Under the pieces are notes generated by a model. It was not told the origin of the DNA. It saw only the letters and a program-made list of their open reading frames with translations, and did not search any database. Shown here in pieces: positions 36,057 to 46,586 of a stretch of DNA of 64,000 nt (position 1 is its first letter; each line of letters begins with the position of its first letter). The position numbers and the translations under genes are program-made. The stretch is from Halocafeteria seosinensis (Eukaryota; Sar; Bigyra; Bicosoecida), in assembly GCA_001687465.1 (NCBI GenBank), contig LVLI01000101.1, forward strand, positions 186,001 to 250,000, read 5' to 3'.

Positions 36057-37371
36057 ATGACATCGTTTACATGGGAAAATGTGTCTTCGGATGAAAGCGT
36101 CATTGAAGAGTTATCTATGTTGGAGGCGATTTACCCCGAATACTTGTCCGTCGACGAGAAGCACCAAACAGTTTGTGTGACATTGAGTCCACAGATAGGC
36201 GATGAAGGCCTGGCTATGGTCAGAGCTTCGTTATTACTGATCTTTCACGAAGGTTATCCTCATGACAGTCCGCCCGCGATTCGGCTCATAAATGGACGTG
36301 GACTAAGTGATTCCACGCTCCACGAATTGGAGCACCACTTACGGAAGAGCGCTGAGTCCTTCTCTGGGGCTAACTGCGTATTTCAACTAGTCGAGGAGGC
36401 GAGAGATCGAATTACCGAAACGAACGAAGCAGGAGCTGAATGTGAAATTTGCTTTGGTAAAGTGGACCAGAACGTGGAGAATGCTAAGAAGTTAGAAAAG
36501 TACACGGGAGAGGTTGGTTTTGTTACGCCTTGCTTGCATGTCTTCCATCAAAGATGTTTTTCGAGATGGATGTGGCAATATGATCAACGAATCAATCAGT
36601 CCTCCGAAAGGCAATCCGAAGTCCATGCAGCTCAATCAAGAATTACAGCAGCCCGAAATTCGGTTCAGCAATTTCAAGAGACGATTGAACACTTATCACA
36701 GCAAATCAGCAACGATACCGAAAGAATTCATTCATTAGAAGGACAATATAGAGAAATAGGAGAGCAAATTAAGGGAAGTCAAAAGCACTCGTCGAAGAAG
36801 AAAGGGTCCACCGAGGTATCTGCGGAGGAATTGAGTAAACAGCAGAGAGAGGTAAGCACCGTGTTGTAGGTAGCTTCGCATATGATGGACATCGTCTTAC
36901 GCATTCTTTGTTGTTGCGCAGTTGAGGATTGAGATCGATTCTGTAAACAACAAATTGAGGACGAATAACGAAAAGGTCAAGAATACCCAGTCCAAATTAC
37001 AGGATGCCAGACAGAAGTTAAAAAATATTGAAGATCACGAAGCCGGTCGGCTACAGAGCCGTTCTAAGGATACACCCTGTCCCTGTTGTCGTGAAATAGT
37101 TCCTATTTCAGTTATTGGAGAAGCTACTTGTCCTCCCAACATGTCTAATTTTTACGATGCGTGCGAGCACAAGTATGGAAACGAGTGGAGTGACGAAGAA
37201 GACTCATCGGACTCCCAGGAGCTCAAGACGGTGGAGACGCCGAGATGGGACATTCCCAAAGATATCAGTGATTATATATCGAAAGTTAAAGCGAATTGTG
37301 AGAGTGTATTCCAACGTCAGAAGAAAAATGGTGGTCTGATAGAATCAATCGACCAGGAAATTGATCATTGA
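36057..37371 (+). CDS. RWD-RING E3 ubiquitin ligase (RNF25-like) with interrupted RING
   Basis: Exons 36057-36851 and 36922-37371 join in phase 0; 414 residues. Residues about 10-115 are an RWD domain (LSMLEAIYPEYL, then FHEGYPHDSPP). The RING half-site is C129, C132, C159, H161, H164, C167, and the closing pair C318-x2-C321 (CPCC) appears only 150 residues later; the gap is a Lys/Glu/Gln-rich coiled coil. RNF25 in animals also has an RWD and a RING-H2 with a shorter insertion before its final CPVC pair, so this is an extreme version of a known layout. Likely an E2-dependent ubiquitin ligase; RNF25 acts on stalled ribosomes and signalling. The C-terminus is acidic. Confidence 0.82.
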
Positions 37372-37532
37372 CAGAAGTCTAGCAGTGGGCTACAGTATGG
37401 ACGCTGATGGTTGATTCACGAATCGGCTATCTCTTTCCATCCGATTGTATTCCTTATCAAAACACCACTGAAACTTTCGACTGTTGATTACTCGCCCTTA
37501 ATAATGTCTGCAGCAAATGAACGACAACAAAT

Positions 37533-37917
37533 TCATTCACCAGCAGCCGTAGCATCAATCTCCAACGTTGCTGACATACCTGTTATCCAAAAGTACATTG
37601 CTATCGTTCCTAGTCCGTATACACCTCCCCAGGCGGCTCCCATGACCGTCTCACATCCTGCATCAGCACCAAGTACGTAATTCCAGACTCCTTCGACCTT
37701 TTTTGTAGTTTTTCTTCCCCTAAGGCTTCCCCTTACCTATGAAGCCGAATGCTGATCCTCCTGTAACAGTACCCGCGAGCCAATTTGGCAAACTCTGAGG
37801 GTTATTGGTAGCGACAGACAAGCCTCTTTCTGTCACGATGGCCGTCCCAGCACCGACACCAAACCTTAAGAAAGGTGTTCTCCTGAGTGCATGCATGGCT
37901 TGTTGGGCAGCCGCCAT
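37533..37917 (-). CDS. Small membrane protein (101 aa)
   Basis: Exons 37917-37737 and 37657-37533 join in phase 1 over a 79-nt intron (donor GTAAGG, acceptor GATGCAG). The basic N-terminus with Arg-Arg (HALRRTPFLRFGVG) looks like a mitochondrial presequence, and two Gly-rich hydrophobic segments follow, near residues 45-60 and 62-85 (GAAWGGVYGLGTIAMYFW). This Gly-rich helix pattern recalls small inner-membrane proteins of the Tim17/23 or complex-I-accessory type, but I cannot name the family. It is tail-to-tail with the RNF25-like gene. Confidence 0.55.
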
Positions 37918-38390
37918 TTTTATCGCCTTCTAGCTCCTCTACAGTCCCACTATCGACAGTATCAAATATACTTGATCTTTTTGTATGTATAAACGAGGTA
38001 TCCACCGGGTGGATCGCACAATACGGCCTATATATGGATGTAAATCCGCCACTGCATCCATTGACATCATAGGAGACAATCTTTTCGTCGACATACGATT
38101 CAATGCAAGAATTACGCGGCGTAATTTACGCATTTTGCAGTCGTTTTGCCAGTACGTGGCTGGGATTTTGTTCCACCAATGAGCGCAACTCATGCGAAGA
38201 GTGGTGTGCTTTCTTTGTTGACCAGGTGAGGCACCTCCAGCATGGAGCCTTCACAGCAGATGCTGATCTGGAATTGTAGCTGTGAATAAAGGTTGTTGTG
38301 CGCTATAGTAGGTCGAATAGCAGCAGTAAGACTACTCATTAGTATTAGTTCGCTCGTCACCCTGAAAGACCGGGAACTGCCCCCGAAACG
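37918..38390. other. Divergent promoter region
   Basis: About 470 bases between the small membrane-protein gene (minus) and the methyltransferase gene (plus). Short ORFs on both strands are unconvincing; nothing else seen. Confidence 0.35.
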
Positions 38391-39677
38391 ATGGAGGAGG
38401 AAGTGAGAACGGAAGACGGAACTCGTGCCAGTGGCTTGGAATTACCGCGATTCGTCAGAGTTCCTGTTAAATTCAAGGAAGAATTCGACCCAGAGCTATT
38501 TTATTCAGAGACAGGAACGCGGCTATATCCTGTATGGTGGCTCCCTTCGTGCTACTGTATTCCCGGAAACGTCAAAATTGCTCACACAACGGCCTCGAAA
38601 AAGTCCCACATTGTTGGAATTGATGCGGCGAGCTTGGCAGCGGTGTATGCGTTGGAACCCGGAAAGGGAGAGAATGTGTTGGATCTTTGCTGTGCTCCCG
38701 GGGCAAAACTTAACGCTATTACAGAACTAATGAATTACAACGGTACGGTTACAGGCGTTGATATTTCCTACAAACGACTTCGGTCCGTTGTTCACTCCAC
38801 GAGGAGATTGAGAACCTCAGAGAAAGGCATACTCCAGCCAAACTTTCGAGTAAGATTGGTTCATTCAGATGGCAAGAGTTTTAATATGCCTCCGCCGACG
38901 ATAATAAACGGACCGGGCTTCGTGCAACTAAACGCGAATCAGGCCACGAAATATCCGACCCGCGACAGAAGTAAGAAGCGAAAGGTTGACCCTGCAGCAA
39001 CAATAGATGAACGCGACAGAAGTTGTAGTGACGACTGTTTACTAGATTCTGCAGTAGACAACCGATGGAAGAATGTCGCTCTGGATCGTAAAGAACAGAA
39101 CGAGACGGAAGCCAGCGAGATTGGTGGCTCAAACAGTCTGTATGATAAAATCCTCGTGGATGCTGAGTGCACCCATGATGGCAGTATGAAACATATAATG
39201 GAGTTTCAAACCAAGCGATCGACTCCGTACTGGTCATCGCAAGTAACTGATGAACGCATTGGACAACTGACGACAACACAGAAAGACATTCTCAGGAATG
39301 CGTTTCAGCTGTTGAAGGTAGATGGAACGTTGATATACTCTACTTGCAGTTTGACGACTGCGCAAAATGAGGAAGTCATTGATACATTCCTTCAGGAACA
39401 TCACAATGCCAGTTTATCGGATATCAACTTGGAACAGGTTGCTTCAGACAATTGGATTACTTTTAAGAGCACACAGCCAATTGCTGGCAGCGAGTACTCA
39501 CTCCCGGACACCTGCGCTTTTCACTGTCCGGCAAGTCGGAGTATGCCTCCATTTCCTTGGAAGTATGGAACCATTCCCAGAGGAGAGAATAAAATAACGC
39601 ATGCAATTGTGCGTTTTGAGCCGAAAATAAGTAAGACAGGGGGACTATTCATTTGTCGCATCAAGAAGGTTGGATGA
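38391..39677 (+). CDS. NOL1/NOP2/Sun-type RNA m5C methyltransferase
   Basis: Single exon of 428 residues. The Rossmann methyltransferase core is clear: SAM-binding loop LDLCCAPGAKLNAI, acidic strand end VTGVDIS, and a motif IV-VI pair DAECTHDGS and YSTCSLTTAQNEEV. The Cys in TCS and the Cys in DAEC are the two conserved cysteines of this family, the first normally attacking the cytosine. The family transfers methyl groups from S-adenosylmethionine to cytosine-5 in tRNA or rRNA. Residues about 195-260 are a basic/acidic insertion with a KKRK nuclear-type signal. The exact RNA target cannot be told. It lies just 42 bases from the stop of the convergent phospholipase-B-like gene. Confidence 0.88.
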   Translation: MEEEVRTEDGTRASGLELPRFVRVPVKFKEEFDPELFYSETGTRLYPVWWLPSCYCIPGNVKIAHTTASKKSHIVGIDAASLAAVYALEPGKGENVLDLCCAPGAKLNAITELMNYNGTVTGVDISYKRLRSVVHSTRRLRTSEKGILQPNFRVRLVHSDGKSFNMPPPTIINGPGFVQLNANQATKYPTRDRSKKRKVDPAATIDERDRSCSDDCLLDSAVDNRWKNVALDRKEQNETEASEIGGSNSLYDKILVDAECTHDGSMKHIMEFQTKRSTPYWSSQVTDERIGQLTTTQKDILRNAFQLLKVDGTLIYSTCSLTTAQNEEVIDTFLQEHHNASLSDINLEQVASDNWITFKSTQPIAGSEYSLPDTCAFHCPASRSMPPFPWKYGTIPRGENKITHAIVRFEPKISKTGGLFICRIKKVG

Positions 39678-39719
39678 AGAACGCAGAGAGTGGGGTCGTT
39701 TACTAGTAAGTTAGGCATT

Positions 39720-41540
39720 TCATAGATCTCGACGCAATGTTGGAGGAGCCTCGTTGAAGAGTGAAGGCAAATCAAGTTTAGTAAACGCTCGTTGGTATGC
39801 GTATTCCTCTCCAGTTCCGTTTGCTGGCTTCATGAAAGAGAGATACATTTGCTGCAGTAGCAGAAAGTGAACGAATTTAAAAGGAAGGGTGCATCGAGAG
39901 GACGTCTTAGGATATGGTTGCGTCTTCAAACGTACGTTGTATGTGAGGTCGTAGACGGCAACGTGCTGGTTACCTGTTTGAACGATGGATGTGATGTTCG
40001 AAATGGTTGCTTCTGGAGTGAGCAACCCGTGATAGTATTGAAGCTTCTCTCCAAGCGCCTGGATACAGCTCGTGCGCACTACAGAAATTCAGTCGTATTG
40101 CCGACAAATATGAAAGAATCCTTACCTGATTGTAACTTGGACAATCCCAATCCATCCCCCAGTATACCATTTCGGAAATCCGAGGATGCCAGGTGGAGTT
40201 GTCGGGGCGCATGTTTTTGTCATCGAATACGTCGGCGACGGAATGGGAGTACTGTTTTAGTAAACGTCTCCGTTCTTACACACTTCAGATGCTATTATAC
40301 GCAAGGATTCTACTTACTTCGAAACCACGGAATGTCCCAGCATTACCGTCTCCAACACCCAATATGAGGTCACATGTTCTGTTCGCCGTTGTGATACGGT
40401 GTATGCTATCCTGGGGAGACAGACAGAGAGAGAGAGAAATGTATGTGTGTCAATCTTTGAGAGATAGGCCCTTGCTACCAGCTACATACTTGGTATGAAT
40501 CGTCGAATTGCAGAATGTCCCTCAACAGAAAAGTGAATGGAATTCCTATCCGGCTTGTGTTGCCAAAAGTTGAGTCCGAAAAGTATACTCCGATTTCTGA
40601 GATGCCAAGTTGTTTGGAGCTTTGGCCAGTCAAAGCACCAATCCATCCTAGGAAGCCAACATTTGCAAAATCGTGACCCAGATCCTTGGGGTGGTAGATG
40701 ACTACGGCCGGATAATTCTTGAAGGGCCCTTTCGTATCCCAATCAAGGGCACCTGCAAGTTGTATTCCAGTGCAACGAACAAAGCTGCCTACTCTCTCAA
40801 GGATGGTCACTTACGCAACTGAAGGGTTTTCCCGTTAGCTGAGGCACTTCCCCAGCTACCATACATCGAACATTGACCCTGGGTGACCTCGCCGATCATG
40901 TGGATTCCTCGTAGTTTGTCGTAACTAATGCCAGCTCCATCAGCCAAACCTGTACAGCAGAGATCCGTGTTCGCTGATTTCTTATGCTATGTAGCTGCAA
41001 AGGGAGTATAGTCTTTTACCATGTAGTTCTTCAAAGAAGTAATCCCCAGTAAAGTTCTTCGTCAGTTCCCACGTCAAATCAACGGCAGCGGTCAAACCTA
41101 CGTCGGCCACCCACTCTCTAAGCCAAGTGGGCAGTCCGCTGAGTTCATCTTCTACTTGCTGTTCCAAATACTGCCATACAGAATCAGCCATCACCTGGAC
41201 TTCTGGCTTCATCATAGAGCCGTGAGCGTAACCCATCTCGTACGGTGTCCCGTAGACATGGACCACCCAGAAGTCATAACCTTCGGGTCCAGCTCGGAAA
41301 GCCTTTCCATTCTTAACCGAGCGTTTAAGGATTGGGTTTGCAACATGAATTGGATGATTGTTCGCGTTCGCTCCAGGTTTCGGCTGCAGGGGTAAACTAA
41401 AAGGCTCTAGTGGAAAAATTGAGTACCATCATCAGAAAAGTACTTACAGCAGTGTGGCAATACGCCGCTTCGATCGGCTGTTGAAGCGACAACGTGCATA
41501 TCCAGACAATTACTGCACCGGTGAATGAAGTCCACTTCAT
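39720..41540 (-). CDS. Phospholipase B-like (PLBD/lamina ancestor) protein, copy 1
   Basis: Eight exons modelled; key ones are 41540-41448 (signal peptide MKWTSFTGAVIVWICTL, cleavage near the AYCH), 41383-41020, about 40949-40816, then exons ending near 40495, 40257, 40125 and 40009, and the last at about 39855-39720. About 440 residues, shorter than the ~550 typical of the family. Conserved family blocks are visible: VHVYGTPYEMGYAHG, the Cys of GQCSMYGSWGSAS (position of the N-terminal-nucleophile Cys), RALDWDT, and YHPKDLGHDFANVG. Expected in the lysosome or secreted. The final intron (from 40009) is in-frame and has no stop, so it reads through if unspliced. Paralogous to the copy at 42683-44505. 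Confidence 0.85.
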
Positions 41541-41878
41541 GTTTAATTCGTTGTTCTTCCAGTTCCACTGAGTCTCGAAACGAAGCTACCTTTGGATCCT
41601 CGTCCTTTCTGGGAAGAGCAGAGTCCGACAAACCGAGAACAAGGTAATGAATGCGAAGACGCGGACGGCGGTGGTGGAAGATGCGGCGGAATTCGTACCT
41701 CTTCAACTTTGAACAGGATAGTAACGATGATATAATTCCTGGGGTACACGAGTTGTCAAACTAGTCTAGTATCCTTGATAGCGGCAATAAAATGAGTTTT
41801 CACTTTGAAATAGTGGAAGGAACCTGAAAATCAAGACTCTCGGTCGGAGCGCAGGAAGCGAAGAAGACATGTCTTGAC
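41541..41878. other. Spacer upstream of PLBD copy 1
   Basis: About 340 bases containing the promoter of the minus-strand PLBD copy 1 and the sequence before the broken P-loop ORF. No additional gene seen. Confidence 0.35.
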
Positions 41879-42515
41879 ATGAACTATCTTCTTGTGGAAA
41901 AGTTGCTCGACTATCTAAGAGCAAATAGTGAAAGTAACTTCATAATGCATTTGATGGGTCCTGCATGCAGCGGCCAAACTACTCAAGGTGATGAGTTGCT
42001 GAAAAAATACTATTATTGTACGGCGATGCGGAAGCGAACTACCACCGGAACGAAGCATATGAGAGAGACCGCTACGAGACTGAAGAGGGCAAGAAAATCT
42101 ACGATGACAAGGGAGAGTTCCGTCGCGAATTACTTGAGGCTGCCCGCGAATGGTACAACCTACTGCTCGATGATGCATTTGCTCGCCGCCGTAGTGGAGA
42201 CAACGCCTGCCTTCGAGAAGTTCGAGTGGAATCGCTTGAGACAGCTTGCAAACGTGCAAAGACGTTTCGATACAGAGTTATTTTCCAGCAACCATCGTAC
42301 GGATTATTGCATATGTCCATCGAAGAGGCTCCGCCGGAAGATAAAGAGGAGCAGATACAATGGATGATAAGGCTCGGACTCGGATTGTACCGAAGGATGT
42401 TATCAGAGGCTTCGCTGAGAGCCTGGAAGGGATGCGCCCGGTGTATAATAAGTTGCAGACAACGACGGATCCATCGGAGTGTTCAAAGATACTGAAGTCC
42501 AGCGACACCTCGTAA
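41879..42515 (+). pseudogene. Broken P-loop kinase-like ORF
   Basis: Coding-like sequence on the plus strand between the two PLBD genes is in three frames. The first (41879-42007) has a P-loop-like motif GPACSGQTTQ in which the usual Lys is replaced by Gln. The frame then changes at a run of six A residues (42002-42007) into a second frame with YGDAEANYHRNEAY and a DDAFARR block, and changes again near 42360 to a third frame ending at TAA 42513-42515. No GT-AG intron explains either shift. The blocks resemble P-loop kinases of the zeta/AAA_33 type. Loss of the Walker Lys plus two shifts suggests a decayed gene, though a sequencing indel in the A run could explain the first shift. Confidence 0.6.
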
Positions 42516-42682
42516 CTCATGCTACGAAGGATAGTAAGCGCGATACACCAAGCCAACAAAATACACAATTTGTTCCTTGCACATAAAAATGTGAATAGAA
42601 TAGACGAGGTAGTTACCAAAACTTAGCCGGCCATGTTTCATATAGTTATTCAATTCCGTAAAATAACGACAACCTAAATGAA

Positions 42683-44505
42683 TTACTGCCCTCCTCGCAG
42701 ACTTGGAGGAGCTTCGTTGAACAGTGACGGTAGATCGAGCTTAGTGAATGCCCGTTGATAAGCATACTCCTCTCCGCTCCCATTGGTAGGTCTCATGAAT
42801 GATACGTACATTTGCTGCGGTCAAAGATCGATGATGTACGGCTTATACATTCAAGTGGTACTCAATATTTGAGGCTTAATGCACATACCCGGTCGGTGAG
42901 ATCGTACACGGCCAAGTGCACATCTCCAGTTTGGACAACAGATGTGATGTTCGAAATTGATACTTGTGGTGACAAAGAGCCATGATAGTACTGGAGCTTC
43001 TTCGCAAGCGCCTGGGTGGTCATTGCAGGCGTCTTAAGACTGATGAACAGGCAAGTACGTTGACGAATCAGAAACTTACTTCGTTGTAGCTGGGACAGTC
43101 CCAATCCATTCCCCAGTATACCATGCCTGAAATCTTCGGGTGCCATGACGAATTATCCGGACGCATGTTTTTGTCATCAAATACGTCCGCCGTCGAATAA
43201 GAATACTGAAGACAACAGAAATCGTAAGGACAGTCAGTGCTGCTACTATTAACATTCACACATACCTCAAAACCACGGAACGTTCCGGCGTTACCATCTC
43301 CAACACCGAGAATCAGATCACAGGTTCGGTTGGCAGTGGTGATACGATTAATACTATCCTGTAAGGAAAGAAGGAAGTCCGGGAGAGCATGTAGAGATAG
43401 CAAAGAAGTATCGTTTGCGATTTCAAAACATACTTCATACGAGTTATCAAATTGCAAGATATCTCTCAATAAAAATGTAAAGGGAATTCCGACACGGCTC
43501 TCCTGTCCGAACGTTGAATCTGGATAAGAAACACCGATTTCCGAAATGGCGAGCTGCTTGGAGCTTTGTCCAGTAAGCGCTCCAATCCATCCGAGAAAAC
43601 CGACATTGGCGAAGTCATGACCTAAATCCTTGGGATGATAGACAACAACAGCTGGGTAATTCTTGAAAGGTCCATCAGTATCCCAATCAAGGGCACCTGG
43701 AATCACAAACGTAAATAATCAGCGAGGCATGACTCGCCACGTTTCCACATGTACTAGGTGCGTATACATACGCAATTGAAGAGTCTTTCCGTTAGCTGAC
43801 GCACTGCCCCAACTGCCATACATCGAGCACTTTCCTTGGGTGACTTCACCGATCATGTGAATTCCCCGTAGTTTCTGGTAACTGATTCCAGCACCGTCAG
43901 CCAATCCTGCAGTGAATCAGGGACATTGAACATCAGTTGGTACCCGCTTATGGGCGCATAGTCACTCGTACCATGCAATTCTTCAAAGAAATAATCTCCT
44001 GTAAAATTCTTGGTCAATTCCCATGTCAAATCGACCGCAGCTGTGATACCGACTTCGGCCACCCAGTCTCTGAGCCAGGTTGGTAGTCCGCTTAGTTCGT
44101 CCTCGATTTGCTTCTCAAAATACTGCCAGACAGAGTCAGCCATCACCTGGACCTCCTGCTTCATCATAGAGCCGTGGGCGTAGCCCATCTCGTAGGGTGT
44201 ACCATACACATGGACCACCCAGAATTCGTAGTCCGTGGGTCCTGCTCGGAAAGCCTTTCCATTCATAACGGAGCGTTCCATTGTCGGGGTTGCATCATGA
44301 ATTGGATGATTATTCGGGTTCGCTCCCGGTTTCGGCTGCAAGAGGATTGAGAACAGCAGTGTATAAGAGTCATTTTGTCCTCGGAGAGGGTGTCATCACT
44401 TACAGCACCGTGGCAGAAAGCAGCATCGACTTGGTGTTGAAGCGTGGAAGCGCATACCACCAGGAGCGCCCCGAGGAACACCGAGGAGAAAGACATCGAT
44501 TTCAT
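42683..44505 (-). CDS. Phospholipase B-like (PLBD/lamina ancestor) protein, copy 2
   Basis: Eight exons: 44505-44404, 44335-43972, 43906-43772, 43696-43434, 43358-43266, 43205-43080, 43011-42889, 42814-42683; all phases match, 445 residues. A signal peptide (MKSMSFSSVFLGALLVV) ends near VDAAFC. Family blocks as in copy 1: VHVYGTPYEMGYAHG, Cys in GKCSMYGSWGSAS, RALDWDT, YHPKDLGHDFANVG. Members are lysosomal or secreted N-terminal-nucleophile hydrolases acting on phospholipids or N-acyl groups. Intron positions and most exon lengths are identical to copy 1 (for example 364 and 135 nt), so a segmental duplication is certain; intron sequences have diverged. Confidence 0.9.
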
Positions 44506-44874
44506 CTTTTTCCCGCTACAACAGACAGTGGCGCATCAAAATTCTTCCCTTGCCCCTTAGATGGTCTTGACGAACCATACGCCTCGTTACTAAGAGAGGG
44601 TGAATAAGATGCGGGGCGAGTGCAGTGCACTTTCCGCATCCCGCTCACACTTCCGATATGGGAAAGCTAGCCTAGTAGCCTATCGAATGAGTTTGTGTAT
44701 TTATGCGAATTTAATACTAAAATCAGCTGGGGTCGACTGGAGGTCCGATATTCTCCCGACGATGCACAATCACTGGATCCGCAACACGGATCACCGTTGG
44801 GTGTCTGTTTAAGCTAGGATTCTCGTGAATCATTCTCTGCAATGAAATTCCACGAACTATCACGTATAATACAA
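44506..44874. other. Spacer, no gene seen
   Basis: About 370 bases between PLBD copy 2 and the 3' end of the MOSC gene. It may hold a further short exon of the MOSC gene: an acceptor near 44840 with a few in-frame codons follows a weak donor at the TTTG|GTATTG site, but this is uncertain. Confidence 0.3.
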
Positions 44875-46299
44875 TCATTTATTTTCATTATTTGCATAAT
44901 AGCAACGTACAATACCAAAGCACACTTTTCCTTTTGTACTCTTCCGATATTCGCGCAATGTGGCCAGAGGTTCACCCTTGATCCCAGCTTGGTTCGCAGT
45001 TTCCTGATCCGTAGTTGTTACGATACACCTAGTGCATCGGGCTCTACCATATAGACGCAGTGTCCCAACGGATGCAACAGACCATCTGCAGTTGAAAACC
45101 TGGGATAAATCGTACAACCTAAGCTTGAGGCAAGACGAGGATCTTACTTGTCTTCTGAGAAAGGGTCTTTGACATTCTTGACAAGAATATTCGGTCTGAA
45201 ACGGTCTACTGGCATGCCATTTGAGCCCTTTTTATCAAGCTTCAAATTTAAGTCATTCACACTTTCTTCACTTAAAACCATGAAGGGAGTAGCATCCGGA
45301 AACGCGACTTTCTTCCTGAACAGTGAAACGAGGGGAGAATCAACAGTGATACGTCTTCAAGAAATGGAAAGAAGAACATACGTTGACCTTGCAGCAGCAT
45401 CGCTGTTTTCTGGACCATAATTTTTACACGTTATTTCTCGAATGCAGGATTCATCCATGTATACAAGCCTCAAGCCTTCCTTCTCTAACGTGTTGGATAG
45501 CCAAGCCGAGGCATCATCTCCCTGATCAGCAGCATTTGCAATAGAATCGTTCCATACTGTGATATTTTTTCGTTCTGGCGCAGGGTCTGTATGCTGCGAT
45601 GAAATAGGAACGTCAATGTAGCTCCCGTCGACGGTCCATGCCAATCTTAGGTGCGTAGGTGAAGATTGCTTCAATACATTCGTCTCCACATTCCTCACGA
45701 CGCCACTAGAACTGTCCTTGACAATCAATGACGGAGCTATTTGAGCCAGACGAGGTATTGCGCGTTGGGTTACAAAGTCTCCGTTCTCATCGACGACCAC
45801 CCATCGTCTATCGTATACTGGTCCGACTTCATCTACTTCCACCGCCTGTAGCGGAATCCCCTTGCAAGCTTTAACAGGGTAGATATAAATCGCGGAGACT
45901 TCAATTCCTCTGCACCAGCCGAACAACGATTGCACCGAATTCGATTAATCCGCGTTGCGTGAGTTTCGGTGTACGTACTCATCCAAAGTATTCCATTGCT
46001 CTTCGACTGGAATCTCGCCGCCACCGAGTCCGGGAAGACTTCCAAACTGGAGCTTATGGAGCCACATCGCGCCCATCAGGACTAGTGTGGCAAAGAAGAC
46101 ACTCAAAATAACCTGCAGTATCAGTCATTCACGAGATACAGGGCTTGCGTATACTGAAAGTAGCGTACGAGGGTGCACTCACGCGATGAGCGACTGCACT
46201 GGGGTCATCCTCGTGGCTATGCTCAGCTATCCCCAATCTTTCCAGTTCATGAGTGAGCACTTGCCACAGTGTATGAAACCCTTCTTTAATGGCATTCAT
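44875..46299 (-). CDS. Membrane-anchored MOSC-domain protein (mARC type)
   Basis: Exons 46299-46183, 46112-45979, 45909-45382, 45315-45148, 45085-44875; 385 residues. A single hydrophobic segment (VILSVFFATLVLMGAMW) near residue 40-58 anchors it. The MOSC N-terminal beta-barrel follows with IYPVKACKGIPL and VYDRRWVVVDENG, and the MOSC domain with VPV/VDRFRPNILV and the Mo-ligand Cys motif ARCTRCIVTT. Mitochondrial amidoxime-reducing component (mARC) proteins use a molybdenum cofactor to reduce N-hydroxylated compounds. The join at 45148/45085 restores the family block only when the acceptor at 45086 is used. The C-terminus after KVCFGIV may be extended by another exon. Confidence 0.87.
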
Positions 46300-46586
46300 T
46301 CTCTGATTCTCTTTATATGGAAGGTCAAGGAGGGAAGGAGTTTACTAGGCGGCCAGCTCACAACGAAGTCATTATTAGTATCGCAAACATACATCCATGC
46401 ACGAGAGAAGACAACACGAGCATAACAAACTTGCAGAGAGTCGAACAAACACCAAGTCTATGAATATACAGCGCAATCCGCGTTGGACGGTGGTTACGGC
46501 ACTGTGCGGTACCCAATCCTCTGTGAACCTCGGATCGCGGCTGTGTCGGTAATATGCTGTAAGCGACTTAAGCAGGTACAGCCTAT

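Noticed and set aside
40471-40483. Protein-level meaning of a short GA-rich microsatellite and similar dinucleotide runs (for example near 40425 and 62065)
   Set aside because: They fall in introns and are ordinary simple repeats.
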